Below are positions 1 through 9,898 of a stretch of DNA of 36,891 nucleotides, in pieces. Made by a program: the position numbers and the translations under genes. Within the stretch, counting starts at the first letter, position 1. Each line of letters opens with the position of its first letter. The stretch covers positions 1-36,891 of the forward strand of contig JANQDY010000082.1 of assembly GCA_028278625.1 (NCBI GenBank), given 5' to 3'. Origin of the DNA: Thermodesulfobacteriota bacterium. Lineage in GTDB: Bacteria > Desulfobacterota > DSM-4660 > Desulfatiglandales > Desulfatiglandaceae. Below the pieces are notes generated by a model. That model was not told the origin of the DNA. It was given only the letters and a program-made list of their open reading frames with translations, and did not search any database.

Positions 1-593
1 TCGGCGATATTAAGAATCCCGCCGCCGCCCTCCCCGAGGGCGGAATTGCCGCTTACGGTTGAGTCTTCAAGCGTAAGCGTAGCCGTGCCGCTTTCGCCGA
101 GGTTAAGAATCCCGCCGCCGCCTAGGGCGGAATTGTCGCTTACCGTGCAGTCTGTAAGCGTAAGGGTGCCGCCTTGGTTCCAGATCCCGCCACCGTCATC
201 AGCGGAGCCGTTCTGTAAGGTAAGGCCGGAGATCTGAACGGTCACCCCTGTCCCTATCCAGAAGCCCGAGCGCAAGGTACCCCCGCCGTCAAGGGCCAAT
301 TTCGCCGCACCCGGACCGTTTATCACCACGCTTGCTGTAATAGCGGGCAGATCCGAAAGGTGCTTGATGGTGCCGGTGACACCCGTCAGAGAGACGGTGT
401 TGTGTCCGCCGACGGCGTTTGAGTCGAGAATGGCCTGCCGCAAGGAGCCCAGACCGCTGTCGTTTGTGTTTGTTACCGTAAAGTCGTCCGCCACTGCCGC
501 AGAGACCCCCCAGAAGAGGGTGAAAATCGCACCCATCATCACCCAGAACACGCCCCATGGAACCTGAGCGCGCAGCCTAGCGCGTATTTTCAT
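1..593 (-). CDS. Secreted parallel beta-helix protein, N-terminal part (runs off left edge)
   Basis: An open frame begins with ATG at 593 and stays open to base 1, so only the first 197 codons are present. A strong ribosome binding site (AGGAGG, complement of 602-607) lies about 8 nt upstream. Residues 1-35 look like a long signal peptide (MKIRARLRAQV..., then a hydrophobic stretch ending in SAAVA). The mature part opens with FTVTNTNDSGLGSLRQAI, a start seen in many secreted CSLREA/NTNDSG-type beta-helix proteins, and continues with glycine- and asparagine-rich turns repeated as 'TLTLTDCTVSDNSALGGGGILN' and 'TLTLEDSTVSGNSALG', typical of polymorphic-outer-membrane-protein-like right-handed beta-helices. 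The repeats are also visible in the DNA (1-50 and 100-150 nearly match). The role is probably surface or adhesin-like. The C-terminus, and thus the anchoring mode, is outside the window. Confidence 0.8.
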   Translation of the reverse strand, partial: MKIRARLRAQVPWGVFWVMMGAIFTLFWGVSAAVADDFTVTNTNDSGLGSLRQAILDSNAVGGHNTVSLTGVTGTIKHLSDLPAITASVVINGPGAAKLALDGGGTLRSGFWIGTGVTVQISGLTLQNGSADDGGGIWNQGGTLTLTDCTVSDNSALGGGGILNLGESGTATLTLEDSTVSGNSALGEGGGGILNIA

Positions 594-1207
594 CCTCTTG
601 TCCTCCTGCTCCTGTGACACGTAAATATCTGCCGTCCCGTGTGCTTGAAGCCCAAAGCCTGATCATACGTGCACGTACTGACGACCATGACGGAATCTTG
701 ATGATAAGACATTGCTTTTTCAGACGTCGAACTTAGAGAAAATCGTCTTGTGGGTCAAGAGAAAAGTAACCACAACATGTTTGGTGTTGGTGTTGGTTTT
801 GAGTGAAGCAAGTGGTGGCTGGAGATGCCTGGCAGAGGGGTTGGTTGAGGATTAGGATCCTTCAAGCGGCGGAGAAACAGGGCGTTTCCATGCATGTCCG
901 GACATAACGGCACCTCAAAATCCCAGGGTTTTTGAAAATTATGAAGCGTATGCCTCCATCGGGTATTCCGGATCACGATAGAGGTAATCTTCGAAGAGAT
1001 GCAGCTGGGAATCAGGAGCATTAGCGTATCTTTTTTAACCGCCAGTGGCGATAAAAAATCCTTACCATTTTCATACCGATTTTGAAAATCTTGCACGGCA
1101 CTGTCTGCCATATATCTGGAACCAGGTTGAGACATGGTCAGCCACAATAATATGATATGGTGGTGTGGTGCCAACGCGCCATTTGACAAGCAAAGGGTCT
1201 GAGCATC
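594..1207. other. Intergenic stretch of about 610 bp without a convincing gene
   Basis: This stretch lies between the stop of the giant CHAT gene and the start of the beta-helix gene. A 144-codon minus-strand frame exists (1189-755), but it matches no family I know, has no clear ribosome binding site and ends in low-complexity His/Pro/Thr text. A second minus-strand frame contains a short protein-like stretch (LHLFEDYLYRDPEYPMEAYA, about 935-995) flanked by stops. This mixture suggests a decayed gene fragment or non-coding spacer. No clear terminator with a U-tract was found for the operon ending at 1208. Confidence 0.4.
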
Positions 1208-4200
1208 TTATCGATAATCCCCCACCAGCACGAAAGCGCCCCAGTAGCCGGGATGGGGAAATCGGTTTTTCACATGCTGCATGGCGGCTTTGAGACTCTC
1301 CGCCTTCCCTTTGGTTTTGAACTCCCGGTAAAACTGCTTTACCAGCAGGGCCGTTGAGATGTCGCTCACCCGCCAGAGGCTGCTCATGATGGCATTGGTT
1401 CCTGCGTAGAGAAAGGCCCTGTTCATGCCGATCACGTCATCGCCGCTGGTGATCTTGCCAAGGCCGGTCTGGCAGGCGCTGAGCATCACCAGGCCAGCCT
1501 GGATGTCCAGCCCGAATATTTCCGATGCCCGCAGGTCCCCGTCGTCCCGTTCGTCCTTGGCCAGCTTGACCGAGGAAAAGAGGGGGTTCACCGGATCAAA
1601 CTCTCCGTGGGAGGCCAGGTGAATGATGCCGAAATCGGAGATGTTCTTAACCACCCACCCTTCGGTGGCCTTATCCCCTGTCAGCATCGTCACATTGGGA
1701 TACCGCCAGCCGATGGAGGCAACCTCTTTTTCAGCAAAGGGAAGGGCAAGGGCCGGGTTTTTGAGATCCGGGTTGCCAACGGCCAGGACTTTCGTGCTCT
1801 TTTCCATATCCCGGTATTTTTCGGTGTGGCGAAGAACACTGGCACTGGGGAGCGCAAAGATAGGGATCTGCTCCATCAGATATGCCTCGCCGTCAAACAG
1901 GGTGGCAAAAGAGAGGTGATGGAGGATGTGGTGGGGAATCACACCGACGGTTTTGACGCCTTTGAGCCGCTCTTTCAGGGGCGTCAGAAGCCATTCGTGG
2001 AGTTCTTTTGACTGACCCTCCGCCGGTTCCAGGTTCTGAAGGGTTCGGCGGTAGTCCAGAACCGACCGGGCCAGGGTTTTGCGGCCCAGGGGCGTTCTGA
2101 AAAGTTCCACCCGGTCCTGAGTGATGAACCAGCAGAGAATCTCATGGGGAAGCAGATAGTAGGCCAGTAGCGCCGTTCCCGGGTCAACCAGTTCCTGAAC
2201 TTCCGTAAGGGTCAAGGGATCAACCGAGACAATGGAAGCCAGGTCCGGATTCTTGAGTTGGATTTCCAGCATCAGATCCCGGTACCGGTCCCTGGCCCGC
2301 TGAAGGGCCTTTTCATAAAAGGCCCGCTCGTCGGGGTCATTGCTCTGGGCCACCAGAGTTTCGTATTCGGCGATCTCCGCTTTCCGGGCCCTTTCTCCAT
2401 CATAGAGTCTCTGGTTTACCGCGCCGTGAAGGGATAACCGCTGATTTCCCAGAAGATCGATAAGATTTCTGGCCCGGGACCGCTCGGCAACATAGAACGC
2501 CTGAGCATCCATGCCCATGTTTACCAGCAGGCCCACAAGGGTTTCATAGACGGCCATTTTGTTGGTGATAAACCCATCCTTCAGCTGATCCAGCTTGATC
2601 TGGGTCCGCATCCCTTCGATCACATCGACGGAGGCCTCCAAAAAATCCCGGGCCGCCGATCGGTTTCCCCCCTCCATTTGCAGCCGGGCCAGTCCGTAAA
2701 GGGCCCGCCACTCCACCTCACGAATGGCCATTTTGCGGGCCAGTTCGAGGGCTTCCTGAAACCGGGACCGGGCCTCTTCAGGCTTGTTCAAGGCCATGAG
2801 GCAATCCCCGTAACCCACCAGGATCTTGGCCTGGTTGATGCGATTGCCGATGCTTTTCGCCATCTCCAGAGCTTCGGCAAACAGGGGAGCCGCCTTTTCC
2901 GCCTCTCCCATGCGAAGGCGCGTGAGGCCCAGATTCTTGAGATCGTAGGCAATGGCCCATTTGGAATTGATCTCCCGGTCGATTGCAAGGGCCTGATTCA
3001 AAAATGAAAGGGCCTTTTCATGGTCGCCGGCATCCCGGTAAACCAGCCCCATGTTGTTTAAGGTGGTGGCCTCCTCGTCCTTTCTGCTGTGAAGAGTCTT
3101 TGCCAGGGCAAGGGCCTTTTCCAGTTCACGAAGGGCAGCCGGATGGTCTCCCAGGGTCCACCAGATGAGACCGGCGGTATTGAGGCTGTTCACCTGCTCC
3201 AGGGTCCAGCCGTGTTTCCGGGCCATTTTGGACACCACCTGCCGGCCTTTAAAGGCATCCTGGTACCGGGCCTGAAACCAGTGGTTGTTGGCCTGTTCCA
3301 TTAAGACACCTGCCAGGACCCTGTTTTCTTTGGGACGACCCGTATCTTCCTTTATCAAGCGCTTGAACGCCTTTTCATATTGGTCGTGGGCACCTTTGAA
3401 ATTCCCCATGAGGCGGTCACAACGCCCCGCATCCAGAAGTGCCTGAGCCATTTGATCGGTGTTATTCAGGGCTTCATAGAGGTCATAGGCCCTTAAATAA
3501 TGGGTTTTGGCCTTGGCGTATTGGCTCATCCGGAGATCGTAAATGCGCCCCATGCGCATATGCTGTCGCGCCAGGTGTTCCGTTTTGTCCAGGTTTTCAC
3601 TGATCTCCGCAGCGGTTCGAAACTGGGCAAGGGCCCGGTCATAGTCCGTGGCATTCTCAAGAACAATGCCCAGGTCGTTTAAAGCAGCCACCTGCAGATC
3701 CTCCAGCTCCAGGTTGGCCACAATGTCCGCCCCCTCTTCGAGAGCGGGGACGGACAAATCGTATTGCTCCATGCGGGCGCGGATCAGTCCCAGTTTTATA
3801 AGCGCTTCCGCCTGCTCCTTGGAGTCGGGCTTCTTCTCCGCCCAGTATTTGACGAGCGCTTCGGCATATTGGGCCGCTGTTTCATAACGGCCGGCACCGT
3901 AGGCGCTTTCCCGGGCATAGGTCAAAAGTTGCGGTTCATAGCGTGCAAATTCTTTCACCTCCCTTGCCACCATGAGCCCATTTTCAAAGAACGTTAGCGC
4001 ATAGAGGGGCTCTTTTCTTTTAAAGGATGCGATGCCTTCCCTCACATATGCCTTGAAACGCTTTTTGGCAAGATCAAGGGCCTCTCCCTTTGTCATGCCC
4101 CAGTAACCCAGATTGATCCAGGCCTCCTCCCCCCCCTTTGCTTTACCGCTAGCAAGGGCCTTTAAAAGGGCCTCCTGAAGCGGTTCTTCTCCATAAGCCT

Positions 4201-7200
4201 CAAAAAAGCGCGGGACCACCTCCGAATGTTTCGCGGGCCGGCGGGGCAGCAGCAGGGAGGGCACCCCCATGAGCGAAAACATCTGCCCCAGCAGATACAT
4301 GTCCCGGGTGGCGGCATCCGGTGCCATGACCAGGGATGTGTCTCTAAGCTGATCGAAAAAAGCGAAAAGGGGGATTGTTCGTCCTTGGTCCAGCCCCATG
4401 GCAGGCCCGTATGCCGGCACCTCTTTGGGTCTCGTGGGAACCGTATTGGCCGTATAAAGAGGGCCGCCCAATAAAAGAGACTGGGCCCCCGGCAGCGCAC
4501 TGATGATGTCTTCTTCCAGAGCTGAGGCGGGAATCCTCTTAACCTGGAAACCGGATGGGATCCCATAGGCGGCGGCAATCTCCACGATCCTCTTTTTAAA
4601 GGGTTTGCGGTTTTCAATGGATCGCACCAAATGGGTGGCGCTCAGAAAGAATGGGCCGGCGGTTCCAGTGGGAAGCGCCAAAGGGTTTTCGTAAATGAGG
4701 AGTGTAGTGCCTTCAAGGCTCTGTGAGAGATTGTGGTCAGGCCCATACGACTTTACGAGGATATCGTCCTGGGTCACATAAAAGACGGTCCAGGTCTTCG
4801 TCCGGAGGTCCTGTTCAAAGAAGCGAATGGCATATGCCTCCGGCGGGAGATTCTCCATCATATCGATGGCCTCCACGGGATAGGGGGCAAAGAGCGCGGC
4901 AACCCCCGGCGTCTTTTCCCTGGTTGCCGTTTTTCTGATCTCTCCCGCGGCCTGTTCATAAAGGGTCAGAAGCGCCTGATAGCGCTTTATAAGGGAGCGC
5001 TTTTCTAGGGGGTTGTCACCTTTTCCCGTTCGTGGCGTTTCCGCCACGGCCGCATCCGCCACGCGCTCCATCTCGAAACAGAGGCTCAAAAAGAACAGCA
5101 GCTTTTCCTGAAGGGCCCGTGAGCGGGTCAACTGGCCGGGCAGGGTCACAATCCTTTGAAGGGAGGAATCCTCCGTCTTTCCCGATGGTTTGTAAAGGAG
5201 GGATTGCTCCTCTCGAATGCGCTCCATGAGGTGCCGTTTTTCACCCTCCTTGGCTTTTTTTAATGCGGTTTTTAGGCGCAAAAGCGTCATCAGCCGCGGA
5301 AATACCCGGACCAGTCTCTCCCTTTCAATGGAAGAAATCCGGGCTTTCACCACCGGGGCCATCCGCTGAAAGCGTTCAATCTCCGAAAGACGTTCAAGAA
5401 GATTGAGGGCCCCTTCAATATCCTCTTCTTGAATCAGGGATGCCACCATGGATGAAAAGGCATGTCTGATTTCACCGGGGGCGCAGCCGGCACCGGGCAA
5501 AGGGACTTCCTCCAGAATCTCGAGGGCTTCCTCCGGATTGTCCAATAAGACCAGGGCCCGCCATTGGTACTGGGGCAGCAATCCCTTTCGTGCCGATTCA
5601 AGGGCATTTTGTGCATAGGTCTTCGCATGGGCGGGCTCGCCAAGGGCCTTGGCCACGCGGGCCTGATTGATCTGGAGGGCCGCCAGAAGGGCCAGTGTTT
5701 TGCGATTTTGGGGCCCATTTGCCCTTTCCCTCTTTTTGATTGATTCAAGCCCCAGGGTGAAATGGGTTCCCGCCCCTTCAAGATGGGTCATCTTTTCGGC
5801 GGTCGCTTCAAGGGACGCATCAGCAGAGGCCCTTTCATGCTTCAGCATCAGCGCCCCCATCCGGTTATGGTAACTTGGCAGCACCAGCGGTTCCAAAACA
5901 TCTTCCGAGCGTCTCAAAAGCCTTGATGTCTTTCTGTCCATCATCGCCGTTTGGGCTTTCAACGCTTTGTAATCAGGTGTGCTTTCAGGGATCCTTGTAA
6001 GGACCGTTGCCATGTTGACCACGTTCATGGCGGCGCTCACCGGATTACCGAGTTGGAGAGCCAGTTCGGCGGAACGTTTGAACGACTGAAACGCTTTTAC
6101 AGGCTGTTGCAAAGCAAAGCGCAGCTGCCCGTCCCGGTGGGAGATGAGGCCGACCCCGTAAAGATCCTTGTCGCTGATGGTCTTTCCCGGCCCATAGGGC
6201 TTGAGCTGTCGGTCAATGGCATTCTGGGCCTTTTTTAGAACGCCCAGTTCCGTCTCGATACGGGAAATAAAAGCATCCGCCAGGCGCTTTTCCTGTTGGC
6301 GATTGAATCCGTAAACCGCCTGGGAACCGGAAGTCTTGTCCAGGGCCAGGTCCAGGGAAACATCCAATAGGGCACCGCCCGTATCCTTCCCCTTGGCCCG
6401 GGCCTTTTTTTCCTTGGGGGTCACGGTCCCGTATCGATCCAAAAGCCCTTCCATCTCGCGAAACTGCTTCAGGGCCTCCTGAAGGCGCCGCTCCTTCTCA
6501 ATTCCCGCACTCTCGCCGGCTGCCATGTAGATACTGTAGGCAACGGACCGTCGGTTGGCGGCAAGGTTTTGGGTATTGCCGAGGGCCAGGTTCAACTGAA
6601 AGGCCTTTTCAAAGGCTTCCGAGGCTTTGTCCCACTCTCGCGCTTCCTGGTACGCCAGGCCGAGTCGGTCCAGCAATTCGGCCTTAAGGGATATCATGCG
6701 GCCCGGAAAGGAAAGGGCATCCCGTGCCCGGGACAACATGAATAAAAGGGTTTGGCCGGTTTCGTCCTTTTTGCCCGGTATCCATGGGGAAAGCTCCCTG
6801 ATCAACTTCTCCTGATCGCCCATGATGGACGTCATGCGGGCTTTGTACTGATCAAAGCGCGGGTCAGAGGGCGGTCCGAAGGATGCTTCGGTGGCACGAA
6901 AAAGGGCCTTGTTAAGGTCGCTCTGCCGCTGAACCAGCGCTTCAACCGCTTTGACGTTCTTTGTTCTTTTGAGCGCCGGTGTCAAAATCCGGTCGAAGAT
7001 ATAGGTATTGAGCTTTCCCATCAGCTCCGAGGCACGGCGGGGATCGATCCGTGTTTCAACCAGGTCAAGGGCCCGTTTATAGGCGTCAATGGATATGTGA
7101 GGGTCATCCGCCTGAAAGGCGGCACCCCCCAGCCTGCGGTAGAAGAGGATCTCCGTATCCTCGTGGTCGAAAGGGACATTGGATGCAAGCCTTTCCAGAT

Positions 7201-9898
7201 AGCGCGAAAGGGCCCTGTTGTATTGCTTAAGGAGAAAGTGGATGTTCCCCAGATTGAGGGCCAGATTTGCGCCATTTTGAGGATCCTGTTGCGGATTGTT
7301 CAGAAAATAGGCCCTCTGGTAACTCAAAAGGGCCTTTTCAAGGCCTCCCGATTCGCCGTAGACCGTCTCGGACACCTCAAAAATATACCCTAACGTCTGA
7401 TGGAAATAGGGGTTCTGGCCGTATTTGCCAATGGCCCCTTGAATGCGTCTTTTGGCTTCATCCAGTGGCCCTTTCCCGTCCTTGTAGGTGAGGCAGAGCC
7501 CCACCAGGTAAAGGAGCACGGGATTATCCGGCTCTTCCGCCAGTTTCGCCCTGTACTGACTCAGGACCGAGTCGATCTTTTTCATGCTGGCGGCGCATTT
7601 GATGTAACCGCGATGGGCCTGAACCAAATGGGGATCTTCACGAATGAGATCGCCGTAGATTTTCTGAGCGGCAGGGATTTCTCCCAGATTGTACAAAAAA
7701 TCGGCCGCTGCCAACGATTTCTGGAGATAGGCGGCCCTCGCCAGCCCGTAGAGCCGGTCCTCATAGGGCCGGTAGGCCATTTCCTTTTCGTAAAGGTCCA
7801 GGGCCTGACGGAAAAGCTCTTCCCGGTACAGTATTTCCGCCAGTGCAAGCCGGGCCGCGGCCACCTGCGTGGGCGGCGGTTCCTCCGCTCCGGGTGTGGT
7901 TCCTTTTTCCCCGTGCCGTTCCGCCTTGTACCGGTTTAAGACCTCCCGATACCACCGTTTGGCCTGGGGCCAGTCTCCTTTTTGATAGGCCATATCCCCC
8001 ATTCGGTTGAGAGCCCCCATGGAAAGTGCGGGCGCATCCCTCCGATACGTTTCCGAAAGGCGCGCTAGAGCCTGGAGATCGTCCCGGCCTTCCTTATCTC
8101 CAGAACCGGACAGATGGATATCGATAATCCGCTTTATGGAACGATCGGCCCATACGGTATCGGGGTAATGGGTGATGACCGAGAGGTACATGGGAACGAC
8201 ACCGGAAACCCGGGCCACACGGCTGCTCTCATGGGCCTTCTGAAACAGGGCCTCGGCTTTCAGTTCCGGAGAGAGATCCGGCATTTCACTGACCCGACCC
8301 AGCAGTGTAATTGCTTTGTCCAGGGAGGCGGCGCTTCTACCCAACTCCCCCAGGAGCGTGGCTTTGGCGATCAGTGCTCTTGCCTTTATCCGCGACAGAT
8401 CCCTTTTGTCCATGCCCGGCACCAGGGCTTCCGCGGACGATTTGATTCCCTCAATCCCTTTGAGGGCTTTTTTTAGGATTTCCTTCCGCCTAAAATCATT
8501 AAATGCCCCATGCCACGCCTTCCTGGCCTTTATTACCGTCAGGCGAACGGCTGACAAATCCGCTGCGGGCGAAAAATCACCAAAATCCTTCAGCACCCTC
8601 TGATAGGCGTTAATGGCCAATTCCTCCTGCCCCATTTTTTGGTAGAGCCACCCGATTTCATAGGCGGCAAGGGCCCCGACCTTGTTCTCTCTTCCATAAG
8701 TTTCCAGAACCTTGTACCAGGACAAGAGTGTAAGGGAATCCTCCCGGGGAATACGATTTGCCAGAAGGCGGGCCAGGGCCATCTGATCCGCGGCATTTTC
8801 TTTGCCTGGAATCTGCCCGCCCAAGGGGAGGGACCAGACATTTCCAATACCATTAAGGGTTGAAAGGAAAAGCATCTCTTTAGGGGTGGGCATTGGCTGG
8901 TAGGCGGAGAAAGACCCGGAAGTGAGCGGATAGGCCCATCCCTCCGAATCTCCGGGAAAGGCCTGCCATATGGCCGCCCTGTCACTAAAATCGATGATGC
9001 CGTCCCCGTTGGTATCCGTGTCAACCCGTGAAAAATAGATGGATTTCCCATCGGGCGCCCAGGCGGGATAAAGGTCCTCTGAAGGACCGCTCGTGACCGC
9101 AACCACCTTTCCCGATTCAAGGTGAAGGACGTAAATGTCTCCGCCGGGGTCTTTTTGAAAGGAGACAAAGGCCAAACGGCCGCCGTCCGGGGAGACGGCC
9201 GGGAAGGCCCCTTCCCTCAGCACCCGGGCCCCTGGACGCTCCCCATTTTCATCGTCCCGGCTGCCGGTTTGGGGGGCCAGTTCAATGACCGCCAGGTGCG
9301 GCAGTGCGTCTCCGGGCATAATCCTTTGAAAATAGACCCTTGTACCGTCTGGGGAGAGGACCGGTGCGCCATCCGCCGAATCCCTGGTGGTGAGCCGTTT
9401 GGGCGCTGTTTGAGGACCATCCATTTCAAGTAGATAGATGTCTCCCTTGGCATCATAATCGGTTGCCGCAAAGGCTATTTTTTGGGCATCTTTCGACAAT
9501 GACGGCCCGGAGATGCTTCCCATGTTCTCAAGCCGTCTTATGGGAAGGTCGCCGGTCCCGGAACCAAAGGGAGTGAGCCACAAGGAGGATCTTCCATCCC
9601 TTTCCAGAACATAGGCCAATGTCTTGCCATCGCCCGAAAGGGCAGCGTAGAGAACGGGATCCGACAGAAATGTGACCTGCAGGGGCCGGTTAACGGGCAG
9701 GGCACGGGGCATTCTCCGGTCGACCGGGTTCGGGTTCTCAAGGGGTGAATCCAAAAGGGGTGTTACCTTCTCCCGCGGCTCTTTGGGCTTGATCACGGCA
9801 CAAGAGAGAACGCCCGCAAGAACCGGCAGCAAAAAAACGGTGAGGATTCCCGTTTTTTGTGCTGCCCTCTTCCGCCACCGCTTTAACGGGTGGTCCAT
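1208..9898 (-). CDS. Giant lipoprotein: TolB-like propeller, TPR arrays, pseudo-CHAT and C-terminal CHAT protease domain
   Basis: The protein has 2896 residues. ATG at 9898 is preceded by GGAGG at good spacing, and the gene overlaps the upstream lipoprotein gene by 16 nt. A lipobox (VLSC, Cys33; next residue Ala, so outer-membrane sorting is plausible) follows a hydrophobic segment. Residues about 80-380 are PD40/TolB-type propeller blades (LSPDGTRVYF, VSPDGGRLAF, WAPDGKSIYF) with a calcium-loop-like D293xDxNGDGxID303. Two long TPR regions cover about 390-1600 and 1960-2490. Residues about 1655-1940 resemble a CHAT domain that has lost its catalytic residues. The final domain (about 2560-2896) is CHAT, caspase-like, with IIHLASHGEFD (His2764) and VMLSACQTGLG (Cys2809), so the dyad is intact. 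CHAT domains are cysteine proteases, e.g. TPR-CHAT of Craspase. The predicted extracytoplasmic location is unusual, and the substrate is unknown. Confidence 0.9.
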   Translation of the reverse strand: MDHPLKRWRKRAAQKTGILTVFLLPVLAGVLSCAVIKPKEPREKVTPLLDSPLENPNPVDRRMPRALPVNRPLQVTFLSDPVLYAALSGDGKTLAYVLERDGRSSLWLTPFGSGTGDLPIRRLENMGSISGPSLSKDAQKIAFAATDYDAKGDIYLLEMDGPQTAPKRLTTRDSADGAPVLSPDGTRVYFQRIMPGDALPHLAVIELAPQTGSRDDENGERPGARVLREGAFPAVSPDGGRLAFVSFQKDPGGDIYVLHLESGKVVAVTSGPSEDLYPAWAPDGKSIYFSRVDTDTNGDGIIDFSDRAAIWQAFPGDSEGWAYPLTSGSFSAYQPMPTPKEMLFLSTLNGIGNVWSLPLGGQIPGKENAADQMALARLLANRIPREDSLTLLSWYKVLETYGRENKVGALAAYEIGWLYQKMGQEELAINAYQRVLKDFGDFSPAADLSAVRLTVIKARKAWHGAFNDFRRKEILKKALKGIEGIKSSAEALVPGMDKRDLSRIKARALIAKATLLGELGRSAASLDKAITLLGRVSEMPDLSPELKAEALFQKAHESSRVARVSGVVPMYLSVITHYPDTVWADRSIKRIIDIHLSGSGDKEGRDDLQALARLSETYRRDAPALSMGALNRMGDMAYQKGDWPQAKRWYREVLNRYKAERHGEKGTTPGAEEPPPTQVAAARLALAEILYREELFRQALDLYEKEMAYRPYEDRLYGLARAAYLQKSLAAADFLYNLGEIPAAQKIYGDLIREDPHLVQAHRGYIKCAASMKKIDSVLSQYRAKLAEEPDNPVLLYLVGLCLTYKDGKGPLDEAKRRIQGAIGKYGQNPYFHQTLGYIFEVSETVYGESGGLEKALLSYQRAYFLNNPQQDPQNGANLALNLGNIHFLLKQYNRALSRYLERLASNVPFDHEDTEILFYRRLGGAAFQADDPHISIDAYKRALDLVETRIDPRRASELMGKLNTYIFDRILTPALKRTKNVKAVEALVQRQSDLNKALFRATEASFGPPSDPRFDQYKARMTSIMGDQEKLIRELSPWIPGKKDETGQTLLFMLSRARDALSFPGRMISLKAELLDRLGLAYQEAREWDKASEAFEKAFQLNLALGNTQNLAANRRSVAYSIYMAAGESAGIEKERRLQEALKQFREMEGLLDRYGTVTPKEKKARAKGKDTGGALLDVSLDLALDKTSGSQAVYGFNRQQEKRLADAFISRIETELGVLKKAQNAIDRQLKPYGPGKTISDKDLYGVGLISHRDGQLRFALQQPVKAFQSFKRSAELALQLGNPVSAAMNVVNMATVLTRIPESTPDYKALKAQTAMMDRKTSRLLRRSEDVLEPLVLPSYHNRMGALMLKHERASADASLEATAEKMTHLEGAGTHFTLGLESIKKRERANGPQNRKTLALLAALQINQARVAKALGEPAHAKTYAQNALESARKGLLPQYQWRALVLLDNPEEALEILEEVPLPGAGCAPGEIRHAFSSMVASLIQEEDIEGALNLLERLSEIERFQRMAPVVKARISSIERERLVRVFPRLMTLLRLKTALKKAKEGEKRHLMERIREEQSLLYKPSGKTEDSSLQRIVTLPGQLTRSRALQEKLLFFLSLCFEMERVADAAVAETPRTGKGDNPLEKRSLIKRYQALLTLYEQAAGEIRKTATREKTPGVAALFAPYPVEAIDMMENLPPEAYAIRFFEQDLRTKTWTVFYVTQDDILVKSYGPDHNLSQSLEGTTLLIYENPLALPTGTAGPFFLSATHLVRSIENRKPFKKRIVEIAAAYGIPSGFQVKRIPASALEEDIISALPGAQSLLLGGPLYTANTVPTRPKEVPAYGPAMGLDQGRTIPLFAFFDQLRDTSLVMAPDAATRDMYLLGQMFSLMGVPSLLLPRRPAKHSEVVPRFFEAYGEEPLQEALLKALASGKAKGGEEAWINLGYWGMTKGEALDLAKKRFKAYVREGIASFKRKEPLYALTFFENGLMVAREVKEFARYEPQLLTYARESAYGAGRYETAAQYAEALVKYWAEKKPDSKEQAEALIKLGLIRARMEQYDLSVPALEEGADIVANLELEDLQVAALNDLGIVLENATDYDRALAQFRTAAEISENLDKTEHLARQHMRMGRIYDLRMSQYAKAKTHYLRAYDLYEALNNTDQMAQALLDAGRCDRLMGNFKGAHDQYEKAFKRLIKEDTGRPKENRVLAGVLMEQANNHWFQARYQDAFKGRQVVSKMARKHGWTLEQVNSLNTAGLIWWTLGDHPAALRELEKALALAKTLHSRKDEEATTLNNMGLVYRDAGDHEKALSFLNQALAIDREINSKWAIAYDLKNLGLTRLRMGEAEKAAPLFAEALEMAKSIGNRINQAKILVGYGDCLMALNKPEEARSRFQEALELARKMAIREVEWRALYGLARLQMEGGNRSAARDFLEASVDVIEGMRTQIKLDQLKDGFITNKMAVYETLVGLLVNMGMDAQAFYVAERSRARNLIDLLGNQRLSLHGAVNQRLYDGERARKAEIAEYETLVAQSNDPDERAFYEKALQRARDRYRDLMLEIQLKNPDLASIVSVDPLTLTEVQELVDPGTALLAYYLLPHEILCWFITQDRVELFRTPLGRKTLARSVLDYRRTLQNLEPAEGQSKELHEWLLTPLKERLKGVKTVGVIPHHILHHLSFATLFDGEAYLMEQIPIFALPSASVLRHTEKYRDMEKSTKVLAVGNPDLKNPALALPFAEKEVASIGWRYPNVTMLTGDKATEGWVVKNISDFGIIHLASHGEFDPVNPLFSSVKLAKDERDDGDLRASEIFGLDIQAGLVMLSACQTGLGKITSGDDVIGMNRAFLYAGTNAIMSSLWRVSDISTALLVKQFYREFKTKGKAESLKAAMQHVKNRFPHPGYWGAFVLVGDYR

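Noticed and set aside
755..1189. 144-codon minus-strand frame, considered as a REP-associated or IS200-like transposase
   Set aside because: None of the Y1 transposase motifs (HUH, catalytic Tyr context) is present and the tail is low complexity.
6752..7939. Long plus-strand open frames (213 and 179 codons) opposite the CHAT gene
   Set aside because: They are antisense shadows of the TPR region, have no recognisable motifs and no ribosome binding sites; the minus-strand frame explains the sequence fully.
1208..9898. Type III-E CRISPR Craspase (TPR-CHAT) assignment for the giant protein
   Set aside because: No gRAMP/Cas7-11 or CRISPR array is nearby, the protein is a predicted lipoprotein and its architecture includes a TolB propeller absent from Csx29.
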